Positions 35,076 through 43,352 of a stretch of DNA of 64,000 bases are shown one piece after another. Origin of the DNA: Casp-actino8 sp965659595 (GTDB lineage: Bacteria; Actinomycetota; Acidimicrobiia; Acidimicrobiales; Ilumatobacteraceae); NCBI GenBank assembly GCA_965659595.1, contig CBFHWN010000004.1:1-64000 (forward strand). The letters are read 5' to 3'. The notes under the pieces were generated by a model. It was not told the origin of the DNA. It did no database searches and saw only the letters and a program-made list of their open reading frames with translations. Both the position numbers and the translations under genes were made by a program. Each line of letters starts with the position of its first letter. The first letter of the stretch is position 1.

Positions 35076-35096
35076 GTCGGTGTCTCAGCCGTTGAT
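35064..35096. terminator. Bidirectional hairpin terminator
   Basis: Perfect 13-bp arms (ATCAACGGCTGAG and its complement) around a 7-base loop, covering the stop codons of both convergent genes (33120 and 35085). No long T run. Both proteins end in ING because the arm is coding on each strand. Confidence 0.75.
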
Positions 35097-36416
35097 CGAC
35101 ACCGCGTCGAGCACGTGGGCGAACTTCTGCTCGGCCGCTGCTCGACGAGTAGGCACATGCTCGATCGGCGGATCGCTCGGGCGATAGCCCTTCAGGATCT
35201 GCCTCGCGACCGTCACCTTGTGCACTTCGTCGGGGCCGTCGTAGATGCGAGCGGCACGGGCCGCGCGATACATCGACTCGAGAGGAAGGTCGGTGGTGTA
35301 TCCGAGACTGCCGTGAATTTGGATCGCGCGATCGATCACGTTGTAGAGCACCTTGGCTCCCCAGAACTTGATGACACCGATCTCGACGCGCGCATCGCTG
35401 TAGTGCTTACCGGCCTCATGCAACTTGTCCATCTTCCACGCCGCTTGAAGAGTGAGCAAGCGAGCCGCCTGCATCTCGGCATAGCTCTCGGCGATCCAGT
35501 CCTGGACCATCTGCTTGTCGGCGAGGATACTTCCGTGCGTGAATCGTGTGAGGGCGCGTTCGCACAGCATGTCGAAAGCACGTCGGCTCTGACCGAGCCA
35601 TCGCATCGCATGATGAATACGTCCCGGACCGAGACGTTTCTGGGCCAGGGCGAAACCCTGGCCAATTCCCTCGGCTCCTCCCACCACGTTGCCGAACGGT
35701 ACGCGCACGTTGTCGTAGATGATCTCGGCGTGGCCACCGGGCTCGCCGGTCCGGTGATCGGGCTCACCCATGGTGGGAACGTCGCGGACGATGTTCACAC
35801 CTGCCGTCCTGGTGGGGACGATGATCATCGAATAGGCCTTGTAGGCGCTCGTATCGGCGTCACCGGTGCGAGCCATGACGATCAGGAAATCACTCACCGA
35901 GGCATTCGACGAGAACCACTTGTGTCCGTTGATCACCCATTCGTCGCCATCACGCATTGCGGTGGTGCTGAGAAGAGTCGGATCGGCACCCGCTCCGGGT
36001 TCGGTCATGCTGAAGCACGAACGAAGTCGGCCGTCGAGCAGTGGCTGCATCCAGGCGTCGCGCTGTTCGGGCGTTCCACCGACCGCCAACAACTCGGCAT
36101 TGCCGCTGTCGGGCGCGTTGTTGCCGAAAACACTCGGCGCATATCCACACTGGCCAAGGATCTCGTGCATGAGTCCGAGTTTCACCTGACCGAATCCGAG
36201 CCCGCCCATATCGGGCGGCAGATGCGCCGCCCAGAGACCGCGCTTTCTCACTTCGTCCTTCAACGGCTGCGTGACCGTTGCGAACTTCTCACGGCCGCCC
36301 GGCGCCCGCCATACGTCGGCCAATGTCTCGAGCGGAATGATCTCGTCGCGAACGAATTCGCGCATCCATGCCAACTTCTCTTCGAACTCGGGCTCGGTCT
36401 CGAAATCCCAGGCCAT
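35085..36416 (-). CDS. Acyl-CoA dehydrogenase
   Basis: A 443-residue acyl-CoA dehydrogenase, somewhat longer than average. Signatures: CFSMTEPGAGADPTLL, INGHKWFSSNA, GNVVGGAEGIGQGFALAQKRLGPGR, IQIHGSLGYTTDLPL and IYDGPDEVHKVTVARQIL. The long form with the NNAPDSGNAELL segment resembles ACAD10/11-like enzymes acting on long-chain or hydroxy acids. GGGAG lies five bases before the ATG at 36416, so unlike most genes here it has a leader. An inverted repeat at 36483 lies in its promoter region. Confidence 0.9.
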   Translation of the reverse strand: MAWDFETEPEFEEKLAWMREFVRDEIIPLETLADVWRAPGGREKFATVTQPLKDEVRKRGLWAAHLPPDMGGLGFGQVKLGLMHEILGQCGYAPSVFGNNAPDSGNAELLAVGGTPEQRDAWMQPLLDGRLRSCFSMTEPGAGADPTLLSTTAMRDGDEWVINGHKWFSSNASVSDFLIVMARTGDADTSAYKAYSMIIVPTRTAGVNIVRDVPTMGEPDHRTGEPGGHAEIIYDNVRVPFGNVVGGAEGIGQGFALAQKRLGPGRIHHAMRWLGQSRRAFDMLCERALTRFTHGSILADKQMVQDWIAESYAEMQAARLLTLQAAWKMDKLHEAGKHYSDARVEIGVIKFWGAKVLYNVIDRAIQIHGSLGYTTDLPLESMYRAARAARIYDGPDEVHKVTVARQILKGYRPSDPPIEHVPTRRAAAEQKFAHVLDAVSING

Positions 36417-36482
36417 GCACTCCCCCTTCGCGCTGTGGCGGACAACCGTCCTCCGACCGGCTCGACCGTAGCAATCAGGGGT

Positions 36483-36499
36483 ACCGTCTCACGTACGGT
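36483..36499. promoter_or_regulatory. Inverted repeat ACCGT-N7-ACGGT upstream of the acyl-CoA dehydrogenase
   Basis: A 5-bp dyad 67 bases before the dehydrogenase start and 25 bases before the divergent rhomboid start. It could be an operator; it does not match the CTGAC-type sites. Confidence 0.35.
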
Positions 36500-36523
36500 G
36501 GTCATCGCACCCCATCACCCGTC

Positions 36524-37378
36524 ATGACCGAGTTCCCTCCTCCCGCCGTCGCACACTGCACCCGCCACCCCGACCGAGTGACCGGGCGATCGTGCACTCG
36601 TTGCGGACGACCGGCGTGCGGCGAGTGCCTCGTTCAGGCTTCGATCGGAAGTCAATGCATCGACTGTGTCCGCCGAGCTCGACCGCCCGCTTCCACGCGA
36701 GTTCGCCACTGGAACGCTCGTCAGTCGATTCTCGTGACCCTGGCCCTCATCGTGATCAACGTCGGGGTATTCGTCTGGGTGGTGTCCGGAGACGTGGGTG
36801 CCGCCGGATTTGGCAGTCAGATTTCCGAGCGCGAGTTCCAACTCGGACTGAACAAGTTCATCCTCCAGATCACCGACGAGTGGTACCGACTGGTGACGGC
36901 CGGTTTCCTGCATTTCGGGATCCTCCACATCGGCATGAACATGTGGCTCCTCTATCAGTTGGGACAGATGCTCGAGCCACCTCTTGGCCGTGTCCGCTTC
37001 GGACTTCTGTACATGGCCTCCCTTCTCGGAGGTTCACTCGGTGCACTCGTGATCCAGGCCGATCGGGGCGGACTGCACGGTGGCGCATCGGGCGCCGTCT
37101 TCGGACTGATGGCCGCTGCGGCCATCGGCATGCAACGACGTGGTGTGAACGTTTTCCAAACCGGCATCGGTGCCCTTCTCATGATCAACCTCGTGTTGAC
37201 GTTCACGATTCCGGGGATCTCGATCGGTGGACATGTCGGCGGCGCCATCGCTGGTGCGCTGTGCGGGGCCGTGATGCTGGCTCCGTCGTGGAAGCCGGTC
37301 CCGAATTGGGCCACGTACATCGCTCCAGTCGTCGTCGCAATCGGTGCCGTCGTGGTGAGCGTGCAAGTCGTGGGCTGA
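36524..37378 (+). CDS. Rhomboid-family intramembrane serine protease with N-terminal Cys-rich domain
   Basis: A 284-residue membrane protease. A cytoplasmic Cys/His-rich N-terminus (HCTRHPDRVTGRSCTRCGRP followed by ACGEC and CIDCVRR) resembles a B-box zinc finger. Six or seven helices follow, with FLHFGILHIGMNMWLLYQLG, the catalytic Ser in LHGGASGAVFGLM and the catalytic His in GGHVGGAIAG. This architecture is common in actinomycete rhomboids. The ATG at 36524 is the first that keeps the zinc-finger; substrates are unknown. Confidence 0.92.
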   Translation: MTEFPPPAVAHCTRHPDRVTGRSCTRCGRPACGECLVQASIGSQCIDCVRRARPPASTRVRHWNARQSILVTLALIVINVGVFVWVVSGDVGAAGFGSQISEREFQLGLNKFILQITDEWYRLVTAGFLHFGILHIGMNMWLLYQLGQMLEPPLGRVRFGLLYMASLLGGSLGALVIQADRGGLHGGASGAVFGLMAAAAIGMQRRGVNVFQTGIGALLMINLVLTFTIPGISIGGHVGGAIAGALCGAVMLAPSWKPVPNWATYIAPVVVAIGAVVVSVQVVG

Positions 37379-37425
37379 GCCGCCCCTCTCTGCCACACCC
37401 CTCGCCTAACGTCTCCACCGCTTCC

Positions 37426-37442
37426 CCGTTCCTCAAGAACGG
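37426..37442 (+). promoter_or_regulatory. 5'-leader hairpin overlapping the ribosome-binding site
   Basis: CCGTTC and GAACGG pair around a 5-base loop; the right arm takes in the first GG of the GGAG that precedes the ATG at 37450. A TAACGT -10 box is at 37407-37412, so the hairpin is at the mRNA 5' end. Confidence 0.45.
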
Positions 37443-37449
37443 AGTTCCC

Positions 37450-37845
37450 ATGAACGCCCACTCGTTACTTCGCGCTGGGATCGACCCTTTGGTCGATCCA
37501 CGCGACGTCGCCGACCTGGCCGCATCGCTCATGTCGCCTCGCGATCGTCTGCTGATCTTCCTCGTCGACCATCAACTCATCGGATCACTGAGTGTGGCGG
37601 TCGATCTCGAACGTGAACGAATCACCGACCTGTTTTCGCTCGTTCATGACGCCACCATCGGCACCGAATTACGCGGACTCGTTCTTGCCGAAAGAACGCC
37701 GGCTCCCCTCGACTTCTCCGATCCGATCGTCGCCGAAGTCGTCGACGCGCCTCGACACGGACTTCGCCTCGACGCCTGGGTTCGCTTCGGATCATCGTCA
37801 GCTCACGACGTGTGGCCGTTGATCGGGTCCGACGCGACGGCGTAG
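37450..37845 (+). CDS. Hypothetical protein
   Basis: A 131-residue acidic protein that I do not recognise. It has no signal or membrane segment. RDRLLIFLVDHQLIGSLSVAVD suggests alternating beta strands. It starts at an ATG five bases after GGAG, with a hairpin-bearing leader, unlike the leaderless neighbours. Its last 48 bases overlap the 3' end of the convergent DUF4031 gene. Confidence 0.65.
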   Translation: MNAHSLLRAGIDPLVDPRDVADLAASLMSPRDRLLIFLVDHQLIGSLSVAVDLERERITDLFSLVHDATIGTELRGLVLAERTPAPLDFSDPIVAEVVDAPRHGLRLDAWVRFGSSSAHDVWPLIGSDATA

Positions 37846-38082
37846 TCCGGCCTCGCGCAGAATTCGCACCAACTCGCGACTCGACACTTCACGAGCTCCC
37901 GACGCAACAGCTCGGGTACGGTAATCGTCGGGAAGGTCGTAATGGTCGTCGTGGAAAGCCCGCTTCGGCAGTCCGAGACCCTCGGCGAAGTCGTGCAACT
38001 CCTCGAGGCTGGTGTCGCTCACCAAATGGCACCAGCGTCGCTCACGAAACCACCAGTGCGATCCGTCGACGAACAGAGTCAG
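37798..38082 (-). CDS. DUF4031 domain protein, probable CTG start
   Basis: About 94 residues. The DUF4031 core is clear: LFVDGSHWWFRERRWCHLVS, ELHDFAEGLGLPKRAF, HYDLPDDYRTRAVASGA and EVSSRELVR. Homologues start directly at the first strand (MTVYVD...), which here corresponds to CTG at 38082; the nearest upstream ATG (38190) would add 36 unrelated basic residues. The CTG overlaps the stop of the small membrane-protein gene as CTGA, so it is probably expressed by coupling. Function of the family is unknown. Confidence 0.72.
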   Translation of the reverse strand: MTLFVDGSHWWFRERRWCHLVSDTSLEELHDFAEGLGLPKRAFHDDHYDLPDDYRTRAVASGAREVSSRELVRILREAGLRRRVGPDQRPHVVS

Positions 38083-38198
38083 CGGCGGCGCTCCGGACGA
38101 ACACGAACCGGGATCGGCTTCGGTCGCGCACCGAGCACCCGTACACCTGCACCGATACCGACGGCAGTCGCCACGATGGTCACGATCCAAGAAGCCAC
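38079..38198 (-). CDS. Small single-pass membrane protein (39 residues)
   Basis: GTG at 38198 opens a 39-residue frame: a hydrophobic helix (ASWIVTIVATAVGIGAGV) followed by a very basic tail (RVRPERRR). A TAGGTT box lies six bases before the GTG, and the stop overlaps the DUF4031 CTG start. Position, promoter and composition support a real gene despite its size. No homologue is recognised. Confidence 0.6.
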   Translation of the reverse strand: MASWIVTIVATAVGIGAGVRVLGARPKPIPVRVRPERRR

Positions 38199-38204
38199 GA
38201 TGTC

Positions 38205-38210
38205 AACCTA
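38205..38210 (-). promoter_or_regulatory. -10 box TAGGTT of the small membrane protein/DUF4031 operon
   Basis: TAGGTT, six bases from the GTG at 38198 on the minus strand. Confidence 0.55.
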
Positions 38211-38277
38211 CTCGCCGGCTCGAGACATGTCGGGTCGGGCTGGAAATCATGGACCAGACCCGATGGTCGAGTCCGAC

Positions 38278-38499
38278 TCAGTGTGCGCAACCGCAACCCG
38301 CGCCGCATCCGCCACCCGTGCGTGGTGCCGGGGTCGACGGAGCCGGAGCACCACTTCCCACCGAAGCGAACACCGACAGAAGTCGCATGGCATTCGGGTG
38401 TCCGTCCGGGCAGGTAGCCGGATCGTTGGCCGCCGACATCGCTCGACGTTCGTCGAACGTGACGTCGCAGGTCTTGCAGCGGAACTCGTACACGGGCAT
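38278..38499 (-). CDS. FmdB-family zinc-ribbon protein
   Basis: A 73-residue FmdB-like protein. The N-terminal MPVYEFRCKTCDVTFDERRA and the following CPDGH supply the zinc-ribbon ligands; a Pro/Ala/Gly-rich tail ends in GGCGAGCGCAH. These proteins are putative regulators of unclear role. The ATG at 38499 is seven bases from TACACT (38512-38507). It is divergent from the DUF3039 gene. Confidence 0.87.
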   Translation of the reverse strand: MPVYEFRCKTCDVTFDERRAMSAANDPATCPDGHPNAMRLLSVFASVGSGAPAPSTPAPRTGGGCGAGCGCAH

Positions 38500-38506
38500 G
38501 AACCCG

Positions 38507-38512
38507 AGTGTA
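38507..38512 (-). promoter_or_regulatory. -10 box TACACT of the FmdB-like gene
   Basis: TACACT, seven bases from the ATG at 38499. Confidence 0.55.
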
Positions 38513-38519
38513 GATCTGG

Positions 38520-38810
38520 TTGACTGAGATCGTGAGCTCGACCGAGATCCGCCCCGACGTCGACCTCGATGACCTCACCGAAACCGGTGAACCCACCCGA
38601 GCTCACATCGTGAAAGTCGGTCCGGGTGAGAACGCGACCGCCAAGATCCTGGAAGCCCGGGTCACCGGCACCCCAGTCGAAGCTCTGTGTGGCTACGTCT
38701 GGGTTCCGTCCCGCGATCCGAAGCGTCTCCCGGTCTGCGAAGAGTGCAAGAACGTTTACGAGATGTACCGAGCTTTCAACGATGGTTTGCGCGACACTCC
38801 GGGCGACTGA
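38520..38810 (+). CDS. DUF3039 family protein
   Basis: A 96-residue protein (92 if GTG 38532 is the start instead of TTG 38520). The DUF3039 core is ARVTGTPVEALCGYVWVPSR, DPKRLPVCEECKNVYE, with three Cys that could bind zinc. This small family is restricted to actinomycetes and has no known function. The Nudix gene follows 18 bases later. Confidence 0.85.
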   Translation: MTEIVSSTEIRPDVDLDDLTETGEPTRAHIVKVGPGENATAKILEARVTGTPVEALCGYVWVPSRDPKRLPVCEECKNVYEMYRAFNDGLRDTPGD

Positions 38811-38828
38811 CCGCTACGACTCGACGAC

Positions 38829-39314
38829 GTGAGCGACCGACTCAGAATTCGTCCGGCCGCCCGGGCCGTCGTGCTCAGCCCGCGGCCCTCGATCCTTCTG
38901 GTTCGTTTCGAGTTCCCGGCCGGGACACGCTGGGCGCTTCCCGGTGGTGGACTCGAGGTCGGCGAAAGCCACGTCGACGCGCTCCGGCGAGAACTCCAGG
39001 AAGAGATCGGGTTGGTCGGCCACGACATCGGACCCCACATCTGGACCCGTGAACACCACTTCCCGTTCCTCGACGGCAACTGGGACGGCCAACGTGAGCA
39101 CATCCACCTCGTGGGCGTCGATCACGAGCTCGTGCCCCGACCTGCCCTCTCGTGGGACGACTTGCACAACGAATACCTCTATGAGATCCGATGGTGGACC
39201 ACTGACGAATTACGCGCCTCCGACGCCCACTTCGTTCCCTTCGATCTCGCCACGCTCGTCGACGAACTGATCGAAGTCGGGCCGCCGACAGCTCCCGTAA
39301 CCGTTCGTCCCTGA
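38829..39314 (+). CDS. Nudix hydrolase
   Basis: A 161-residue Nudix protein. The box is WALPGGGLEVGESHVDALRR then ELQEEIGL, a full match to GX5EX7REUXEEXGU. The N-terminus (RPAARAVVLSPRPSILLVRF) is the usual first strand pair. Substrate not predictable; RWWTTDELRAS near the end is common in broad-specificity nucleotide or sugar hydrolases. GTG start at 38829. Confidence 0.9.
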   Translation: MSDRLRIRPAARAVVLSPRPSILLVRFEFPAGTRWALPGGGLEVGESHVDALRRELQEEIGLVGHDIGPHIWTREHHFPFLDGNWDGQREHIHLVGVDHELVPRPALSWDDLHNEYLYEIRWWTTDELRASDAHFVPFDLATLVDELIEVGPPTAPVTVRP

Positions 39315-39328
39315 CACCACACGGCTCG

Positions 39329-39334
39329 TAGAGT
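39329..39334 (+). promoter_or_regulatory. -10 box TAGAGT of the LysE-like gene
   Basis: TAGAGT, six bases from the GTG at 39341. Confidence 0.65.
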
Positions 39335-39340
39335 CTCGCC

Positions 39341-39967
39341 GTGCCCGACCTGTCGTCCATCGTCACCTTCGCCATTGCATCACTCGCGTTGCTCGTGATT
39401 CCCGGACCAGCGGTGATCTACGTTCTGAATCGCAGTGTGTCGGACGGCCGCGAAGTGGGTTTTGCAGCCGTGGCCGGACTCGAACTCGGGAACATGGTTC
39501 ACGTGATCGCGGCCTCGGTCGGCCTGTCGGCAGTACTCGCCACGTCGGCCACTGCATTCAGCGCCGTCAAATGGCTCGGGGTGGGATACCTCGTGCTCGT
39601 GGGTGTGCGCACCTTGCTCGTGGCACCGAATGCATTGGCGGGCGATCTTCCGTCGATGACACGACCGCGGGCGTTCCGCCAAGGAGTGGTCGTGAACACG
39701 CTCAATCCGAAGGTTGCTCTGTTCTTCTTGTCGTACTTGCCGCAGTTCATCGATCCCGACAATGGCGCAGCCTGGTCGCAGTCGTTGATTCTCGGTTCGA
39801 TCTTCGTGGCGATCGGATGCTTGACCGACGGAACGTACGCGGTCACGGCAAGTGCGCTGCGACAGGTACTGCTGTCAGGACGTACGCTGCCGTTCGTGCA
39901 GAGATACGTGGCCGGCACGGTGTTCGTCGCCCTTGGTGTCATGGCCTCCACCACCTCCCGTCACTGA
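39341..39967 (+). CDS. LysE/RhtB family exporter
   Basis: A 208-residue inner-membrane amino-acid or metabolite exporter with about six helices. The family start is clear: LLVIPGPAVIYVLNRSVSDG and REVGFAAVAGLELGN, then RAFRQGVVVNTLNPKVALFF. The GTG start follows a leaderless TAGAGT promoter. It is convergent with dnaE2; a small hairpin follows its stop. The substrate is unknown. Confidence 0.9.
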   Translation: MPDLSSIVTFAIASLALLVIPGPAVIYVLNRSVSDGREVGFAAVAGLELGNMVHVIAASVGLSAVLATSATAFSAVKWLGVGYLVLVGVRTLLVAPNALAGDLPSMTRPRAFRQGVVVNTLNPKVALFFLSYLPQFIDPDNGAAWSQSLILGSIFVAIGCLTDGTYAVTASALRQVLLSGRTLPFVQRYVAGTVFVALGVMASTTSRH

Positions 39968-39976
39968 GCGAGACAG

Positions 39977-42900
39977 TCAGCGCCAGTTTCTGGCGAGACT
40001 TTTCGACCCATACGGTGAAACTCCCTCACCAGATCCCCGCAGTGGAGCGATGTGGTCGGCAACGATGTTGACCACGCCCTCGGCACGCTGCAGACGGCCT
40101 CGCACCAGAAGTGACGAGGCGCTACGAGCCGAGGTCCGGAAACGCTTCCAACATCCCACCGACACCACGACATTGATCAGTCCGGTTTCGTCCTCCAGAT
40201 TCATGAATGTGGTGCCTTGTGCCGTGCCTGGTCGCTGACGATGAGTCACGACTCCGGCCACCCATACCCGTTCAGCATCGATCGTGGCCAACCGATTTGC
40301 CGTGACCACACCGAGTTCGTCGAGACGAGCACGCACGAACTGCGTGGGATGTCCAGTGGGTGCGATACCGGTGGCCCACAGATCGGCGACAGCCTCGTCG
40401 ATCGGCTCCATTCCGGGAAGACGCGGCGCACGGGCCGCTGTGAGCACTCCCTCGAGGCGATCATGGCGGGAATCGGATGCCGCACCCGCCACCCACAACG
40501 CCTCTCGACGACCCACACCCAAGGACTCGGTGAAAGCACCAGCCGTCGAGAGGGCTTCCACATGAGCCCGCGTGATCACAGGAACGCGTCGAACCAGATC
40601 TTCGATCGACGTGTAGTCACCGTTGCGTCGGCGTTCATCGACGATCGACGTGGCCAGTTCGGAGCCGACACCGCGCACCTCATCGAGACCGAGACGCACG
40701 GCGAAACGACCATGGCTTTCGGCGCAGAGTTCGAGTGTGGCTCCGGCATCGGACACCGCAAGATCAGGAGTGCGAACCACGACCCCGTGTCGCCGAGCAT
40801 CCTGGGCGAGCGAATGCGGACTCCAAAAACCCATCGGCTGCGCGTTCAACAAGCCGGCGTAGAACGCGGCCGGATGATGCAACTTCAACCACGACGACGA
40901 GTACACGAGATAGGCGAACGACACCGAGTGGCTTTCGGGAAATCCGTAGTTGGCGAATGCGGCCATCTTGTCGAAGATTTCGTCGGCGATCGGACCGGTG
41001 ATTCCACGCTCGGCCATACCGACGTACAGACGATCGCGCAGACGTCGCATGCGTTCGGCACTGCGCTTCGATCCCATGGCCTGACGCAGTTGATCGGCTT
41101 CCGACGGCGTGAAGCCGGCGACGTCGATCGCCATCTGCATGAGTTGCTCCTGGAACAGCGGGACCCCGAGTGTCTTGCCGAGACTGTTCTCGAGAAGAGG
41201 ATGCAGATAGGTGATCGGCTCCTGGCCGTTGCGCCGACGAATGTAGGGATGCACCGAACCACCTTGGATGGGTCCGGGGCGGATGAGCGCGACCTCGACC
41301 ACCAAGTCGTAGAAGCGGCGCGGCTTGAGTCGCGGCAACGTGGCCATCTGCGCGCGTGATTCGATCTGGAACACGCCGACCGTGTCGGCTCGGCACAGCA
41401 TGGTGTACACGTCGTCGTCTTGTGGGAGCGTGGCCAGGTCGAGTTCGATTCCTTCGGCTTCGCGGACGAGATCGACCGCTCCGTGCAGAGCCGACAACAT
41501 GCCGAGCCCAAGCAGATCGAACTTCACGAGTCCGGCCGCCGCGCAATCGTCCTTGTCCCACTGCAACACGCTGCGGTCGCGCATGGTGGCCCACTCGACC
41601 GGACACACTTCGATCACCGGACGATCGCAGATCACCATGCCACCCGAATGGATGCCGAGATGCCGCGGCATGTCTTCGACACGTGATGCCAACTCGAGAA
41701 CGTCGCTCGGAATGCTGTGATCGGGTCGTCCATCGGGACCGGTTTGCTCGACCACCTTCTGTACGCGCCCCCACCGATCGATCTGCTTCGACCAGGCGTC
41801 TTGTTGACCGGGCGCGTATCCGAGCGCACGCGCCATGTCGCGTACGGCCGAACGAGCGCGATACGTGATCACGTTGGCCACCTGGGCCGTATGGTGCCGC
41901 CCGTAACGCTCGTACACATACTGGATGACCTCTTCGCGACGGCCGCTCTCGATGTCGAGGTCGATGTCGGGTGGCCCGTCGCGTTCGGGTGACAGGAATC
42001 GTTCGAAGAGCAGACCGAGCGACACCGCGTCGGCCTTGGTGATTCCGAGCGAGTAACACACCGCGCTGTTGGCGGCACTACCCCGACCCTGGCAGTAGAT
42101 GTCGGAACGCTCGCAGAACTGGACGATGTCCCACACCACGAGGAAGTAGCCGGCGAAACCGAGTGTTTCGATCACCGACAATTCGTGATCGACGGCACGC
42201 CAGGCCCGGGCCCGCAGACTCAGATCTTCACCGGGTGCGGGTCGCTGCCCGTATCGACGGGTTGCTCCCTCGTCGGTGAGACGACGCAGAAACTGCATCT
42301 CGGTGAGTCCATCGGGGCACGGATACGGCGGGAGTCGGGGGGCGACGAGAGAGAGGTCGAAGGCCGAAGCCCGGCCGATCTCGGCCGCCGCTTCGACCAC
42401 ACCGGGGTAACGACCGAAACGCCGACTCTGTTCGTCGCCACTGCGCAGATGGGCGGCCCCCGACACCGCCGCCCACGGATCGGCTTCGGTCAGACTCGAA
42501 CGACGTCGCACCGCAGCGAGTGCCGATGCCAGACGGCGACTGGCCGGTGAGGCGTAGCGCACGTCGGTCGCCGCGATGCACTGCACGTCGTGTCGAGCCG
42601 CCATCTCGGCCAAAGCATCGTTGCGCGCCGAGTCGAGCGGATCGCCGTGATCCCACAATTCGAGCACCACCCGGTCGCGTCCGAAAGCATCGACGAGACC
42701 GCGCAGTTCACGAGTCGCTGCACTCGGACCATGCTCGGTGAGGGCGCGCGGCACGACCCCGTCGTGCGTGCCGGTGAGAACCCACCAGTACCCACGCCCC
42801 TGGTCAGCCAGATCGGCGATCGTGCAACGCGGCTCGTTCTTCGACCCGTTCAGTTGCGCCAGACTCACGGCACGGGCGAGGCGCGCATAGCCCGCCGGGC

Positions 42901-43306
42901 CATCGGCGAGCACGACGAGTTGCCGTTCACCGGTGGCATGCTGCACGACGAGCTCGACACCGAACACCGTCGGCAGTCCAACGACACGCGCCGCTTCGGC
43001 GAACCGCACGACCCCGTACAACCCGTTGCGATCGGTGAGGGCAAGGGCGCCGAGGTCGAGACGATCGGCCTCAGCGACCAGTTCGTCAGGGTCGGACGCA
43101 CCGTCCAAGAACGAGAAGTTCGAGTGACAGTGCAATTCGGCGTACGGCACCCGGGAACGAACTCGGGGCATCGGAGGTGGCGCGAGTTCGGGTGGACGCG
43201 GGACGACCGGAGCCGATCCCGGATGAGAACGTCCGGACAGCCGGGCTTCGAGTTCGGCCCAGGTGGACGGGCCTTGCATGCCCCAGGACTGGTCCGATCG
43301 TGCCAC
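39977..43306 (-). CDS. dnaE2: Error-prone DNA polymerase DnaE2
   Basis: A 1109-residue C-family polymerase of DnaE2 size. An N-terminal PHP domain (YAELHCHSNFSFLDGA, LTDRNGLYG) precedes the polymerase core with RGSAANSAVCYSLGIT and the catalytic PDIDLDIE, then a C-terminal OB-fold (RVWVAGVVTHRQRPGTAQGTTFMNLEDETG). The LALTDRNGLYG wording and absence of the tau-binding tail separate it from the replicative DnaE1. It extends past lesions with ImuB and ImuA. A LexA box abuts its -10, so it is SOS-induced. Start is GTG at 43306, leaderless. Confidence 0.95.
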   Translation of the reverse strand: MARSDQSWGMQGPSTWAELEARLSGRSHPGSAPVVPRPPELAPPPMPRVRSRVPYAELHCHSNFSFLDGASDPDELVAEADRLDLGALALTDRNGLYGVVRFAEAARVVGLPTVFGVELVVQHATGERQLVVLADGPAGYARLARAVSLAQLNGSKNEPRCTIADLADQGRGYWWVLTGTHDGVVPRALTEHGPSAATRELRGLVDAFGRDRVVLELWDHGDPLDSARNDALAEMAARHDVQCIAATDVRYASPASRRLASALAAVRRRSSLTEADPWAAVSGAAHLRSGDEQSRRFGRYPGVVEAAAEIGRASAFDLSLVAPRLPPYPCPDGLTEMQFLRRLTDEGATRRYGQRPAPGEDLSLRARAWRAVDHELSVIETLGFAGYFLVVWDIVQFCERSDIYCQGRGSAANSAVCYSLGITKADAVSLGLLFERFLSPERDGPPDIDLDIESGRREEVIQYVYERYGRHHTAQVANVITYRARSAVRDMARALGYAPGQQDAWSKQIDRWGRVQKVVEQTGPDGRPDHSIPSDVLELASRVEDMPRHLGIHSGGMVICDRPVIEVCPVEWATMRDRSVLQWDKDDCAAAGLVKFDLLGLGMLSALHGAVDLVREAEGIELDLATLPQDDDVYTMLCRADTVGVFQIESRAQMATLPRLKPRRFYDLVVEVALIRPGPIQGGSVHPYIRRRNGQEPITYLHPLLENSLGKTLGVPLFQEQLMQMAIDVAGFTPSEADQLRQAMGSKRSAERMRRLRDRLYVGMAERGITGPIADEIFDKMAAFANYGFPESHSVSFAYLVYSSSWLKLHHPAAFYAGLLNAQPMGFWSPHSLAQDARRHGVVVRTPDLAVSDAGATLELCAESHGRFAVRLGLDEVRGVGSELATSIVDERRRNGDYTSIEDLVRRVPVITRAHVEALSTAGAFTESLGVGRREALWVAGAASDSRHDRLEGVLTAARAPRLPGMEPIDEAVADLWATGIAPTGHPTQFVRARLDELGVVTANRLATIDAERVWVAGVVTHRQRPGTAQGTTFMNLEDETGLINVVVSVGCWKRFRTSARSASSLLVRGRLQRAEGVVNIVADHIAPLRGSGEGVSPYGSKSLARNWR
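39981..39999 (+). terminator. Hairpin terminator after the LysE-like gene
   Basis: CGCCAG and CTGGCG pair around TTT, followed shortly by CTTTT. It lies inside the last codons of the convergent dnaE2. Confidence 0.5.
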
Positions 43307-43312
43307 GACGAG

Positions 43313-43335
43313 ACGTTATCGAACATATGTTCGAT
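43313..43335 (-). promoter_or_regulatory. LexA (SOS) box and -10 of dnaE2
   Basis: ATCGAACATATGTTCGAT (43318-43335) is a perfect dyad matching the Gram-positive LexA consensus CGAACRNRYGTTYG. On the minus strand it adjoins TAACGT (43318-43313), which is six bases from the GTG of dnaE2. Confidence 0.92.
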
Positions 43336-43352
43336 TCCACAAGGGCGGGCGC

